Position numbers and translations under genes: made by a program | Assembly: GCA_945915475.1 (NCBI GenBank) | Contig: CAMEFI010000022.1 | Coordinates: forward strand, 1 to 52,634 | Direction: 5' to 3' | DNA length: 52,634 bases | Source: an uncultured Clostridium sp. | GTDB taxonomy: Bacteria; Bacillota; Clostridia; Lachnospirales; Lachnospiraceae | The notes under the pieces: model-generated | Told to the model about the DNA's origin: nothing | Databases searched by the model: none | What the model saw: the letters and a program-made list of their open reading frames with translations, nothing else | In this document: positions 40,091-48,869 of the stretch, piece after piece | Numbering within the stretch: position 1 is the first letter of the stretch | Layout of the letters: the number at the start of each line of letters is the position of its first letter

Positions 40091-42847
40091 TTATACAAAT
40101 ATCAGACCGTCATCCTCATCATCTTTACTAATAGACAACATACTGTTATCACTTGTACCAGACATAAGCAATGTAAGACCAATATGTTTATTCGCCTTAT
40201 CACCGGTTGCCACGTAAATCTCTCCTGATTCAACCAGAGTAAGAGCAATCTCAAGTGCCTGCTCCTTGAACCGCATCAACTCCCGACGATCAATGGAACT
40301 TAGCTTAAATAAATATTGATTCTTAGAACTGATCAACAGAATGCTATACCTATTATTACCCGCTTTCCTTGTGAGCATACCGGAACCGACCATTCTGGAA
40401 TTCGCCACTAAGATCTCTGCATTCTCCTCACCCGCATATTCTTTGTAAATAAGATTAAATACCTTATTATATTCTTCCTCACTGTCTACACGTACCGGCA
40501 TCTCTGCCACAGCAAACTCCACTGCAGAATCTGCAAAACGAATGGTTCCACCTTCATCATTGATCACTGCCGTACAACTTCTTGGTACCTGCAACCGGAA
40601 GAACTTATTCTGAATCACTTTTGAAGAACTATTCTCTACCGGATTCAAAAGTTCCTTGAACTTTTCTTCGATCAAATGCATGGAACTTAACGCATCCACA
40701 TCGCCAGCCTTTACCACCTCTTTGAGACCTTCATATAAACTTCTGATCGAATCATCTAATACATCTACACTTTCCAGTACTTTCTTCACAGCCGGAATCG
40801 AACCCTTGCTTGCCACATCATAATACAACTTCAAACGCTCTGCATCCGTGACACCCTGTGAAATCTTGTGATCAATAACCTGATACAAATACTCCTTGCT
40901 GAAATCCTGATATCCTGCTTCGTATGCTTTGTAGAAATAATCAAGACTCTTAATCGGACCGTTGTAATCTTCTTCTTTCTCTTTTGCCTGACAATATGCG
41001 CCATATTCATATGCTGCCTGCACACTGCCTAACTCAATGGCCTTTAAGAAAGCCTGCTCAATCTCTTCATTGCTTGCAAAATAGAATACCTGCTCTTTCT
41101 TATTCATTGCCACCTTAAATGCCGTCTCTGAAATTCCTTCCTGTACTGCACGTTCCCATTTATCAATGGTGGACTGTAATTCCCCTGGCTCTCCTAAGCT
41201 CTCAATATCCCGGATATATGGTTCAGCCTCTACAATACCATTCTCCAATGCCCGTTTCAAATATTCTAATGCTTTCTCACCATCTCTCTTGCCGTTGTCC
41301 ACCAACCCATAATAGTAGAATCGGCCTAAGTAAAATGGAACTCTCTTATGTTTCAGGCGATCCGCACTTTCATACCATTTCTTGGCTTCATTATAATTCT
41401 TTAATTGCTGGTCATAAATTGTACCAATTAAAAAGGCAAGATCCGGATCTTTATTGGATTCAAACAATTCCTTCGCATAACTGATTGTCTTCGAAATATC
41501 TCTGTATGGACTGTCCTCATCAAAATATAATTCAATCAAAAGATAGCTGGCCTTGGTACTTCCATTCTGCAAGGCGATCAATGCATTATCCATTGCCTTA
41601 TCATAATCTTCCATATTGTAATAGTAAAGTGCCTCATTGTAATATTGAATCTCTGTACGATTCGCACTCTTATTACTCAATAATGTCGGTATCACAAAGG
41701 CAAAAGAATTGGCAACCTCAAAAATAATCTCATTATACTGCTCCATAATATCCATAGTGGAACATACGAAACGCAGGCATGCCCAACGGTTCTTCTGCTT
41801 AAATACAAATGTTACAATACCTTTATCCAGATCCTTATGATAGAATCTTGCAGAAATACCATTCGCATACTCCGTTATATATGGTGTGATATTCACATCA
41901 CAATCATATGCCTCATTCTGATAATATAAATAATCATCAATCTTACGTTCAGATTCCTTTGGAACCGTTGTATATGTTACATAAATTGCAAAATCCGTAT
42001 AAGTATGGCTCGGTGCATAATATTCCTCATCCGTATCTACATCAATACTCTTCACCCAGTCCTTTGGCAACTTATGAATATATCCTTCTACCTGATCATG
42101 AACATATGTATACTGATATTGAAGCTTCGTTGCATCATTGGGCTTATAGTGGAATTCCACACCCTTAGCCTTCCGACGCTCTGAAATCTGAGAATATATC
42201 TTATCCTTTTCCTCAAATTCAATACTGTCTGCATGCGTCGCATTATACTCAATCCGCTCTACCGCGGCTTTTGCCTTATCATCACCCTTATCCGCTAATT
42301 TCTGATACCATGACTTTGCCTTTTCAATATCTGCCGGAATCACAAAATCACTCTTTTGCCCATTCTCATCAATCCGGTTAAGACCCTTCTCATAAATATC
42401 ACCCAGACGCATATATGCCTGATTCACATCATATGTTGCGGCTTTCTCCAAATAGCTGATGGCCTTTGAAAAATTCTGTACATCTAACATCAAAAGACCT
42501 AACTTATATAACAGGTTACCATCTTCCACCAACTTAATATATCTCTCATAATACTTCGCAGCTAATTCCCGATCTACCTTTGCCTTAATATTCTGATACT
42601 TACCAGTCTCATACACCTCGCCCAAAATCTTAAGTGCTTCACATCCATATTGCTGGTACTGTGGCTCCATCATACCTATGTCTGCAATCTGATTGAGAGC
42701 CTTAATAGCTTCCTCCGAAATACCATGCTCAATTAATTCTTTCGCTTTATTGTACTGCTTCTCAACATTATTAGTCTGCTCCACTTCCGGTGTAGCAGTC
42801 TTCCTCATAAATGGAATCTTGTTCAGAAAATTCGAAAAACGCCCCAT
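40091..42847 (-). CDS. Large Sel1/TPR-repeat protein with two DcrB-like modules
   Basis: 918 aa from ATG at 42847, which has AGGTG at correct spacing; the GTG at 42856 does not. No signal peptide. Sel1/TPR helical pairs fill about 25-220 and 390-690 (e.g. A-Y-M-R-L-G-D-I-Y-E-K-G; V-P-F-Y-L-G-R-F-Y-Y-Y-G). Between and after them are two beta-rich segments (about 225-385 and 735-880, e.g. F-R-L-Q-V-P-R-S-C) that resemble DcrB/PsbP-like domains. Probably a cytoplasmic scaffold; partners unknown. It stands alone between two terminators. Confidence 0.75.
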   Translation of the reverse strand: MGRFSNFLNKIPFMRKTATPEVEQTNNVEKQYNKAKELIEHGISEEAIKALNQIADIGMMEPQYQQYGCEALKILGEVYETGKYQNIKAKVDRELAAKYYERYIKLVEDGNLLYKLGLLMLDVQNFSKAISYLEKAATYDVNQAYMRLGDIYEKGLNRIDENGQKSDFVIPADIEKAKSWYQKLADKGDDKAKAAVERIEYNATHADSIEFEEKDKIYSQISERRKAKGVEFHYKPNDATKLQYQYTYVHDQVEGYIHKLPKDWVKSIDVDTDEEYYAPSHTYTDFAIYVTYTTVPKESERKIDDYLYYQNEAYDCDVNITPYITEYANGISARFYHKDLDKGIVTFVFKQKNRWACLRFVCSTMDIMEQYNEIIFEVANSFAFVIPTLLSNKSANRTEIQYYNEALYYYNMEDYDKAMDNALIALQNGSTKASYLLIELYFDEDSPYRDISKTISYAKELFESNKDPDLAFLIGTIYDQQLKNYNEAKKWYESADRLKHKRVPFYLGRFYYYGLVDNGKRDGEKALEYLKRALENGIVEAEPYIRDIESLGEPGELQSTIDKWERAVQEGISETAFKVAMNKKEQVFYFASNEEIEQAFLKAIELGSVQAAYEYGAYCQAKEKEEDYNGPIKSLDYFYKAYEAGYQDFSKEYLYQVIDHKISQGVTDAERLKLYYDVASKGSIPAVKKVLESVDVLDDSIRSLYEGLKEVVKAGDVDALSSMHLIEEKFKELLNPVENSSSKVIQNKFFRLQVPRSCTAVINDEGGTIRFADSAVEFAVAEMPVRVDSEEEYNKVFNLIYKEYAGEENAEILVANSRMVGSGMLTRKAGNNRYSILLISSKNQYLFKLSSIDRRELMRFKEQALEIALTLVESGEIYVATGDKANKHIGLTLLMSGTSDNSMLSISKDDEDDGLIFV

Positions 42848-43022
42848 TCTTTTCACCTACTTCTTCTATAATCTATAAAATGGATACCCCATCAACACAC
42901 GATCCAAACGGCAAATGAAACCGCAGTCACCCCTCTGACCTGGACCTAAATATAATTAGTTTTATTTTATCATACTGTATATTAAAGGGCAAGCAAAGAA
43001 AACCCACAATCTTTACAAAAAT

Positions 43023-43056
43023 AAGAACGTCAAAGACAAGCTTCTTTGACGTTCTT
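43023..43056 (-). terminator. Terminator of the murB-rapZ-whiA-HPr operon
   Basis: 14-bp perfect stem (AAGAACGTCAAAGA 43023-43036 against 43043-43056), 6-nt loop, reverse-strand tail TATTTTTGT. Confidence 0.88.
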
Positions 43057-43108
43057 AACAAAATGTTTCTTCACTTACAAAAGATGGTACGCAGCAGACC
43101 CAACTATA

Positions 43109-43366
43109 TCAGCCTGCATTTCTTAAATAATCTACAAGATCCTCCACAGCAGCCTCTTCATCCGTCCCTTCTGCGGAAACAATCACTTCCTCATTCTGTG
43201 CCAGTCCGAGGCTCATCATTCCCATAATGCTCTTGGCATTGATGCGGCGGTCTCCCGACTGAATATACACTTTACTTTCAAACTGACTAGCCTTTTGCAC
43301 AAGCACTGCTACCGGTCTAGCCTCAGCATCTGCTACCAAATTAACCTTGATCGTCTTACTAACCAT
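43109..43366 (-). CDS. HPr paralogue with Glu15 in place of His15 (Crh-like)
   Basis: 85 aa. The HPr fold is clear: A-R-P-V-A-V-L-V-Q-K-A-S and the Ser46 site K-S-I-M-G-M-M-S-L-G. In PTS HPr the phosphoacceptor is His15 (usually G-x-H-A-R-P). Here residue 15 is Glu (D-A-E-A-R-P, codon GAG), so it cannot carry the PTS phosphoryl group. Ser46, the HPr kinase site, is kept. This is the pattern of Bacillus Crh (which has Gln15), and the position after rapZ and whiA is the same as for crh. HprK is encoded 4 kb away. Likely a catabolite-control corepressor, not a transporter part (inference). Confidence 0.85.
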   Translation of the reverse strand: MVSKTIKVNLVADAEARPVAVLVQKASQFESKVYIQSGDRRINAKSIMGMMSLGLAQNEEVIVSAEGTDEEAAVEDLVDYLRNAG

Positions 43367-43379
43367 TTTTTATTCCTCC

Positions 43380-44384
43380 TTAAATCTGGTTATCCTCTCG
43401 CAAAGCATTTGCTATGCTGCTTATTTTTCTAAGTCTATGATTCACACCGGATTTTGATACCGGTGGATTCAACATTTGCCCTAATTCGGTAAGGTTGGCA
43501 TCCGGTTCCTCCAACCGAACCTCTGCCAGTGTCCGCAGGGAATCATTCAGATATCGAAGTCCCTTTGTCCTCTCAATATATTCAATATCCTCAATCTGTC
43601 GTCTTGCAGCATTGACGGTCTTCTTAATATTGGCCGTCTCGCAATTCACCCGGCGATTGATATCATTACGCATATCCTTCAGTATTCTCACATTCTCCAT
43701 ATCCATCAGGCTGACATATGCCTCCATCACATTGAGAATATCCACGATCATAGATCCCTCTTTGAGATATACTACATAATATTTCTTGCGCTTCACAATC
43801 TTAGCATCCAGGGAGAAGCTTCGAATCACTTCCTGTACTGCCTGTGCCATGTCTTTGTTATGCACCACTATTTCAAAATGATAAGCCTTTTGCGGATCAT
43901 TTACAGAACCCGTTGCAAGAAACATTCCCCTTACAAACGCTTTCTTACAACAATCCTTTTGCACCACCTGTCTTGGAAAATGGCAATTCTGCAAAGATAC
44001 CCCTCTAGATGATACATATACAATCTCATCCTCATCAATACCGGAAAGTTCCTCTTCGTCCAGCCAGTCTTCCTCCATATAATCTACATAATCAGAAAGC
44101 TTTACCATCTGAAGAACCCGTTCCACCATCTTATCATCCTGAATGTCTATATATTTGGAATGTCTGTCATATTGTATCTGATGGTCAAACAATTCATCCA
44201 TCAACAGACATATCTTATCACCAATCAATGTATTCTCCGGCCGCATAATAAGTCGTACGCCTCCTGAATCAAATAGGACCTCACCTGTTGCAAGCAACAG
44301 GGCCAAAAGTTCTGCAATCTGACAATGCCGGCTGTGAATGTCATGCTTTGCAATCTCCTTTTTCACCTTTGTTGAAAATGACAT
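43380..44384 (-). CDS. whiA: DNA-binding protein WhiA
   Basis: 334 aa. The N-terminal LAGLIDADG-like endonuclease fold without catalytic acids (F-V-R-G-M-F-L-A-T-G-S-V-N-D-P) and the C-terminal HTH with L-G-Q-M-L-N-P-P-V-S-K-S-G-V-N-H-R are standard WhiA. In Firmicutes it influences cell division and chromosome segregation. It starts 5 nt after rapZ and is followed by the HPr paralogue after 13 nt. Confidence 0.95.
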   Translation of the reverse strand: MSFSTKVKKEIAKHDIHSRHCQIAELLALLLATGEVLFDSGGVRLIMRPENTLIGDKICLLMDELFDHQIQYDRHSKYIDIQDDKMVERVLQMVKLSDYVDYMEEDWLDEEELSGIDEDEIVYVSSRGVSLQNCHFPRQVVQKDCCKKAFVRGMFLATGSVNDPQKAYHFEIVVHNKDMAQAVQEVIRSFSLDAKIVKRKKYYVVYLKEGSMIVDILNVMEAYVSLMDMENVRILKDMRNDINRRVNCETANIKKTVNAARRQIEDIEYIERTKGLRYLNDSLRTLAEVRLEEPDANLTELGQMLNPPVSKSGVNHRLRKISSIANALREDNQI

Positions 44385-44389
44385 ATCTC

Positions 44390-45262
44390 CTAACCCTTCC
44401 GAACTGCATCTTTCTCAATATCTCTATGTACAATCCGTACACTATACGGCAAATCCTCCAATTCCTTGTATATCCCGTTTGCCAACGTAACGGAACGATG
44501 TTTTCCTCCGGTACACCCGATTGCAACAACAAGACCATTCTTGCCCTCTTTGATATAGTTAGGAATTAAAAACTCCAACAAATCTACAATCTTATTCATA
44601 AATTCCTTGGCCTCATCAAACTGCATGACAAAATTCTGTATTGCCTCATCATTACCGGTAAGGGGGCGTAATCCCAGATCGTAATACGGATTCGGCAGGA
44701 ATCTGACATCAAACACCAGATCAGCATCTCTTGGAATTCCGTACTTAAAGCCAAAGGATACTACGTTAATAATGAAATTATTATATTCTGCATTCTCGAT
44801 GAATATCTTATCCAGTTCCGCCTTCAATTCTCTTGTAAGCAGACTTGTTGTATCAATGATATAATCCGCTTCTTTGCGCAAAAATGCAATACGGTTTCTC
44901 TCTATCTTGATTCCATCTTCCACACGTCCATTTCGTGCAAGGGGATGGTTTCTTCTCGTCTCCTTATATCGCTTGATCAGGACATCATCATTGGAATCCA
45001 AAAATAGGATTTCATAGTTGTACTGGGAATCTTTCAGTTGCTGCAGGCATTCGGAAAGCTGTTCTAAATAGACACCGCTTCGGATATCTACTCCTATTGC
45101 CACATTATTGATATCATTATCTTTTGCATAGGCAATCTCTGCAAAACGCATAATCAACTGAATCGGAAGATTATCTACGCAAAAATATCCGATATCTTCT
45201 AACGTCTTTAATGTTGTACTCTTACCGGCTCCGCTCATACCGGTCACAATTACAAATCTCAT
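44390..45262 (-). CDS. rapZ: RNase adapter / nucleotide-binding protein RapZ (YvcJ)
   Basis: 290 aa. Walker A G-M-S-G-A-G-K-S-T near residue 8, N-L-P, and the C-terminal I-G-C-T-G-G-K-H-R-S-V motif. In E. coli the family binds glucosamine-6-P and guides small RNA decay; in Bacillus YvcJ has GTPase activity and affects competence. Between murB (14 nt gap) and whiA (5 nt gap). The usual YvcK gene that often sits between rapZ and whiA is missing here. Confidence 0.95.
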   Translation of the reverse strand: MRFVIVTGMSGAGKSTTLKTLEDIGYFCVDNLPIQLIMRFAEIAYAKDNDINNVAIGVDIRSGVYLEQLSECLQQLKDSQYNYEILFLDSNDDVLIKRYKETRRNHPLARNGRVEDGIKIERNRIAFLRKEADYIIDTTSLLTRELKAELDKIFIENAEYNNFIINVVSFGFKYGIPRDADLVFDVRFLPNPYYDLGLRPLTGNDEAIQNFVMQFDEAKEFMNKIVDLLEFLIPNYIKEGKNGLVVAIGCTGGKHRSVTLANGIYKELEDLPYSVRIVHRDIEKDAVRKG

Positions 45263-45276
45263 GTGTATAACCTTCC

Positions 45277-46188
45277 CTACCTGTCACCTGTCAATCGGAC
45301 TTCCGGTTCTAATTCCACTTGGAATTTCTCATACACCTTCTGTCTCACATCTTCTATTAATTGCATAACATCCCGGGCAGTTGCTCCACCCCTGTTAATG
45401 ACAAAGCCACAATGTTTCTCCGATATCTGGGCTCCACCCACCTGATATCCTGCAAGCCCTGCATCCATAATGAGTTTCCCTGCAAAATAGCCTTCCGGAC
45501 GCTTAAAAGTGGATCCCGCACTGGGATATTCCAAGGGTTGCTTCGTTCTCCGAGCCTGTGCCAACTCCTCCATTCGCTCTGTAATGGTGTCAACATTTCC
45601 TTTTTCTAACATGAGCGTTGCCCCGATTACTACATAATCCGTACCCTCAATAGCACTGTGTCGATATGAGAAATCCATATCTTTTCCACTGCGTTCAAAC
45701 AGATTGCCATCTGCATCCATCAATTGCACACGGGTCACGATATCCTTCATCTCTCCACCGTAGGCACCTGCATTCATCATGATTGCGCCCCCCAGCGTTC
45801 CCGGAATTCCTGCCGCAAACTCGAAACCGGTAAGACCTGCATCCCTTATGGCCAAACCAAGTCTCCCAAGCATAACTCCTGCCATTGCTCTCACAGATGT
45901 CCCATCTATTGAAAAATGACTTAAATTCTGATCTAACTGAATCACCACACCGGATATCCCGGAATCACTCACTAACAGATTACTTCCATGTCCTACTATA
46001 AAATAAGATGTCTGTTCTGCCCGGCACAACTGAATGACCTGCCCCAGTTCTTCCACACTCTGTGGCATAACAAAGTACTGCGCCGGTCCTCCAATCCGAA
46101 ATGTCGTGTGTTTTGTCATTGGCTCATCTAATTTCAAATTCTGTTTTCCCACTATTCTATATAATTCGTTAATCAAATTCTGACTCAT
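45277..46188 (-). CDS. murB: UDP-N-acetylenolpyruvoylglucosamine reductase
   Basis: 303 aa from ATG at 46188 (TTGGAGATTT before it); the longer in-frame extension crosses the upstream terminator and is not used. FAD-dependent second step of muropeptide synthesis. R-I-G-G-P-A-Q-Y, G-H-G-S-N-L-L-V, A-G-I-P-G-T-L-G-G-A, and the catalytic Ser in S-A-G-S-T-F-K-R-P are present. Type II MurB. First gene of the operon. Confidence 0.95.
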   Translation of the reverse strand: MSQNLINELYRIVGKQNLKLDEPMTKHTTFRIGGPAQYFVMPQSVEELGQVIQLCRAEQTSYFIVGHGSNLLVSDSGISGVVIQLDQNLSHFSIDGTSVRAMAGVMLGRLGLAIRDAGLTGFEFAAGIPGTLGGAIMMNAGAYGGEMKDIVTRVQLMDADGNLFERSGKDMDFSYRHSAIEGTDYVVIGATLMLEKGNVDTITERMEELAQARRTKQPLEYPSAGSTFKRPEGYFAGKLIMDAGLAGYQVGGAQISEKHCGFVINRGGATARDVMQLIEDVRQKVYEKFQVELEPEVRLTGDR

Positions 46189-46323
46189 AAATCTCCAACC
46201 ATTCAAATACTCATAAGAAGACTTCTCTGTTTTCTTTGCAATATAATAGAAAAACAGAAAACTACATTCTTGTTTATTATATGATATCCATTCATGTAAA
46301 ATCAATGTAAGAAGTAACGAAAA

Positions 46324-46347
46324 AAAGGGAGAGTTCCCTCTCCCTTT
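46324..46347 (-). terminator. Terminator after the ROK kinase gene
   Basis: AAAGGGAGAG-TTCC-CTCTCCCTTT perfect hairpin with reverse-strand tail TTTTTCG. Confidence 0.88.
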
Positions 46348-46381
46348 CGGCTTTTTCACCAATTTACCTCAAATTTCTTAT

Positions 46382-47323
46382 CTATTTTGTAAGGATTGCC
46401 TTTGCGCTTCCGTATATTCCCGCATCATTTCCAAGGGTTGCAAGTACAAATTGTGTACCTTTGCAGGCATGGAATACGTATTGCTGATAGTACTTGGCCG
46501 TTGTCTTTAACAAAATGTCACCGGCACGGGATACGCCGCCACCGATTACAAAAGCCTCCGGATCACAGACACAGGCAACCGTTGCCAGTGCTTTACCAAG
46601 AATTCTTCCATGATCTTCCACTAACTCTAATGCCAGGTCATCCCCCTCTTTTGCAGCATCAAAAATCTCTTTTGCAGATATGTACTGTACATTGCGAAGC
46701 TTTGATGGACGATCCGTATTGTTAAGTGCTCTTTCCGCCATTCTGGTAATACCGGTTGCCGAAGTATACTGCTCCAAACAGCCTTTCTTACCACATCCGC
46801 AAACCTCTGTCTCATCATCATTGACACAGATATGTCCAATCTCTCCGCCGGCGCCATTGGTTCCATATAACATTTTGCCATTAATGATGATACCACCACC
46901 AACACCGGTTCCCAGAGTTACCATGACAATAGATGAAAATCCTTTACCGCCTCCCTGCCACATTTCACCAAGGGATGCCATATTGGCGTCATTACCAACC
47001 TTTGCAGGAAGTCCTAATAATTTCTCCACTTCCTCTTCTACATTGAATACACCCCAGCCAAGGTTTACGCAACGCAATACTGTTCCATCGTCTTTCACCG
47101 GTCCCGGAACACCAATTCCCACACCGGCAACCTCTGCCTTATCTACGCTCTTTTCTGCCATTTTTGCTTCCACAGATGCAGCCACATCCGGTAAAATGAA
47201 ACGTCCGCCTTCATCCTTACGGGTTGGAATCTCCCATTTGTCTAAAAGTTCTCCTTCCACGGTAAAGAAACCAAGTTTCACCGTTGTTCCTCCGATATCC
47301 ACACCAAATACATACTTACTCAT
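46382..47323 (-). CDS. ROK-family glucokinase
   Basis: 313 aa from ATG at 47323, preceded by AGGAGG. ATP site G-V-D-I-G-G-T-T-V-K-L-G, G-T-G-V-G-G-G-I, catalytic E-I-G-H, and the ROK zinc motif C-G-C-G-K-K-G-C-L-E. It phosphorylates glucose or a similar hexose. It begins 10 nt after hprK, so it is cotranscribed with the HPr kinase. Confidence 0.92.
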   Translation of the reverse strand: MSKYVFGVDIGGTTVKLGFFTVEGELLDKWEIPTRKDEGGRFILPDVAASVEAKMAEKSVDKAEVAGVGIGVPGPVKDDGTVLRCVNLGWGVFNVEEEVEKLLGLPAKVGNDANMASLGEMWQGGGKGFSSIVMVTLGTGVGGGIIINGKMLYGTNGAGGEIGHICVNDDETEVCGCGKKGCLEQYTSATGITRMAERALNNTDRPSKLRNVQYISAKEIFDAAKEGDDLALELVEDHGRILGKALATVACVCDPEAFVIGGGVSRAGDILLKTTAKYYQQYVFHACKGTQFVLATLGNDAGIYGSAKAILTK

Positions 47324-47333
47324 AACATCCTCC

Positions 47334-48269
47334 TTATGCATCTTTATTCTTATTCATATTTTTTGTTACGCGGTTATAAAGCTCCTGCGCAGCATTATAT
47401 CCCATCTCTTTCTGACGGTGGTTCACCGCCGCTGACTCCACGATAATCGCAAGATTCCGTCCCGGACGGATTGGAATATTATAAGAAACCACTTTATTAC
47501 CTAAAAATTCTGTATACTGGTCTTCTAACCCCAACCGGTCGTAATTATTATCTTTATCCCATTCTTCTAAGTTAATAACAAGATCAATGGACTGACTCAT
47601 CTTGACACATTCAAATCCAAACAACGCCTTCACATCAATAATTCCGATACCACGAAGCTCAATAAAATGTCTTGTGATATCCGGCGAAGTACCAACCAAT
47701 GTCTCCTCAGAAACCTTTTTAATCTCCACCACATCATCTGATACAAGACGATGTCCACGCTTGATCAATTCAAGAGCGGCTTCCGACTTACCAATTCCGC
47801 TCTCACCCATAATTAGAACACCAACACCATACACATCCACTAATACCGCATGAATGGAGATGCGAGGTGCCAGTTCTACATGAAGCCACCGCACTGTTTC
47901 ATGTACAAATGCTGATGTTGTTGCATCGGATGTCAAAACAGAAACCCCATATTTTCTGCCTGCTTCTAACACAAAATCCTGCGGTTGCAATCCCCGGCAA
48001 AACACCAGACAAGGAAACTTATACTGAAAAAGTTTGTCAAAAATCATCGCTGTTTCATCTCTGTCGTGAATGCTTGTAATATAGGCATGCTCTACATTGC
48101 CACAAATCTGAATCCGGTTTGCATCAAAATGTTCAAAGAACCCGGAAAGCTGAACCGCCGGACGGTTAATGTCCGGATCCGTAATTAAAATCTTGTCAGT
48201 ATCAATCTCTGGTATATGATTAACAAGATTCAGTTTTTCAATGAATTTCGTCAGGGTAGTTGAATACAT
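47334..48269 (-). CDS. hprK: HPr kinase/phosphorylase
   Basis: 311 aa. Walker A G-E-S-G-I-G-K-S-E, the HprK signature L-R-G-I-G-I-I-D-V, and the N-terminal substrate domain. It phosphorylates Ser46 of HPr/Crh when glycolytic intermediates are high, and removes it otherwise; the main switch of carbon catabolite repression in Firmicutes. Its candidate substrate with Ser46 but no His15 lies 4 kb downstream. Confidence 0.96.
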   Translation of the reverse strand: MYSTTLTKFIEKLNLVNHIPEIDTDKILITDPDINRPAVQLSGFFEHFDANRIQICGNVEHAYITSIHDRDETAMIFDKLFQYKFPCLVFCRGLQPQDFVLEAGRKYGVSVLTSDATTSAFVHETVRWLHVELAPRISIHAVLVDVYGVGVLIMGESGIGKSEAALELIKRGHRLVSDDVVEIKKVSEETLVGTSPDITRHFIELRGIGIIDVKALFGFECVKMSQSIDLVINLEEWDKDNNYDRLGLEDQYTEFLGNKVVSYNIPIRPGRNLAIIVESAAVNHRQKEMGYNAAQELYNRVTKNMNKNKDA

Positions 48270-48283
48270 GTCTCCTCCTTATA

Positions 48284-48828
48284 TTATGGTTATCTAGGCA
48301 ATTGCAAAACACCTGGTATGTGATTGTATGCTTTTTTAATCACATTTACTCTTCCTTAGAGATGCTACATGGAACGTGTTTCTAATATTTTTTCTTGACG
48401 CGCGGCCTTTTAGAAATTCACTGCTTTGTTCGGCTGGCTGCAAAACGCATGCCGGATATATGTCTGAAAGCACGGTTTAGAAAGGTATCTTGTTGACGCA
48501 GGCACGCTTGCGCTACGTCTCGTACGCAGCGGTACTAAGAATGTGCATCTAATTCTTTGTATATTGTAAATAATGAGCGCACATTCTAAGGACCGGCGTA
48601 CTCAAAGTGCCTGCCGTCATACAAGACAACCTTTCTTGCCGCGCTTGAGTTTATAGGAGGCATGCGTAATCAAAGCCGCCAGCCGCAAAGCAGTAGAATT
48701 TCTTAGAGGGCGAAAACAGCGCAGAAAAAATATAGAAACATCGTCCTGTAGCATTTTAAGAAATCCAATATGTTTTAAAAAGCATACTCACTACGATAAA
48801 GAGTTTTGCAATTGCCTATTGTGGTTAT
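48284..48828. mobile_element. 524-bp MITE-like long-inverted-repeat element with near-perfect target duplication
   Basis: Ends are the 16-bp perfect inverted repeat TAGGCAATTGCAAAAC (48295-48310 and 48803-48818), flanked by TTATGGTTAT (48284-48293) and TTGTGGTTAT (48819-48828), 9 of 10 matching, probably a target duplication. Inward the two halves keep matching in order: GTATGCTTTTT, ATGCTACA, CGGCTGGC (48431-48438) against GCCAGCCG (48678-48685), ACGCATGCC (48445-48453) against GGCATGCGT (48659-48667), and an apex AGAATGTGC (48538-48546) / GCACATTCT (48579-48587). The whole unit can fold into one imperfect hairpin. It holds no convincing ORF, so it would need a transposase in trans. A structured RNA is an alternative reading. 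Confidence 0.7.
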
Positions 48829-48869
48829 GTGTTTCATAATAACATTGTAGCATAATCCATAAAAAAACT

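Noticed and set aside
46189-46362. Extended N-terminus of MurB
   Set aside because: The extension crosses a strong intrinsic terminator and has no family similarity.
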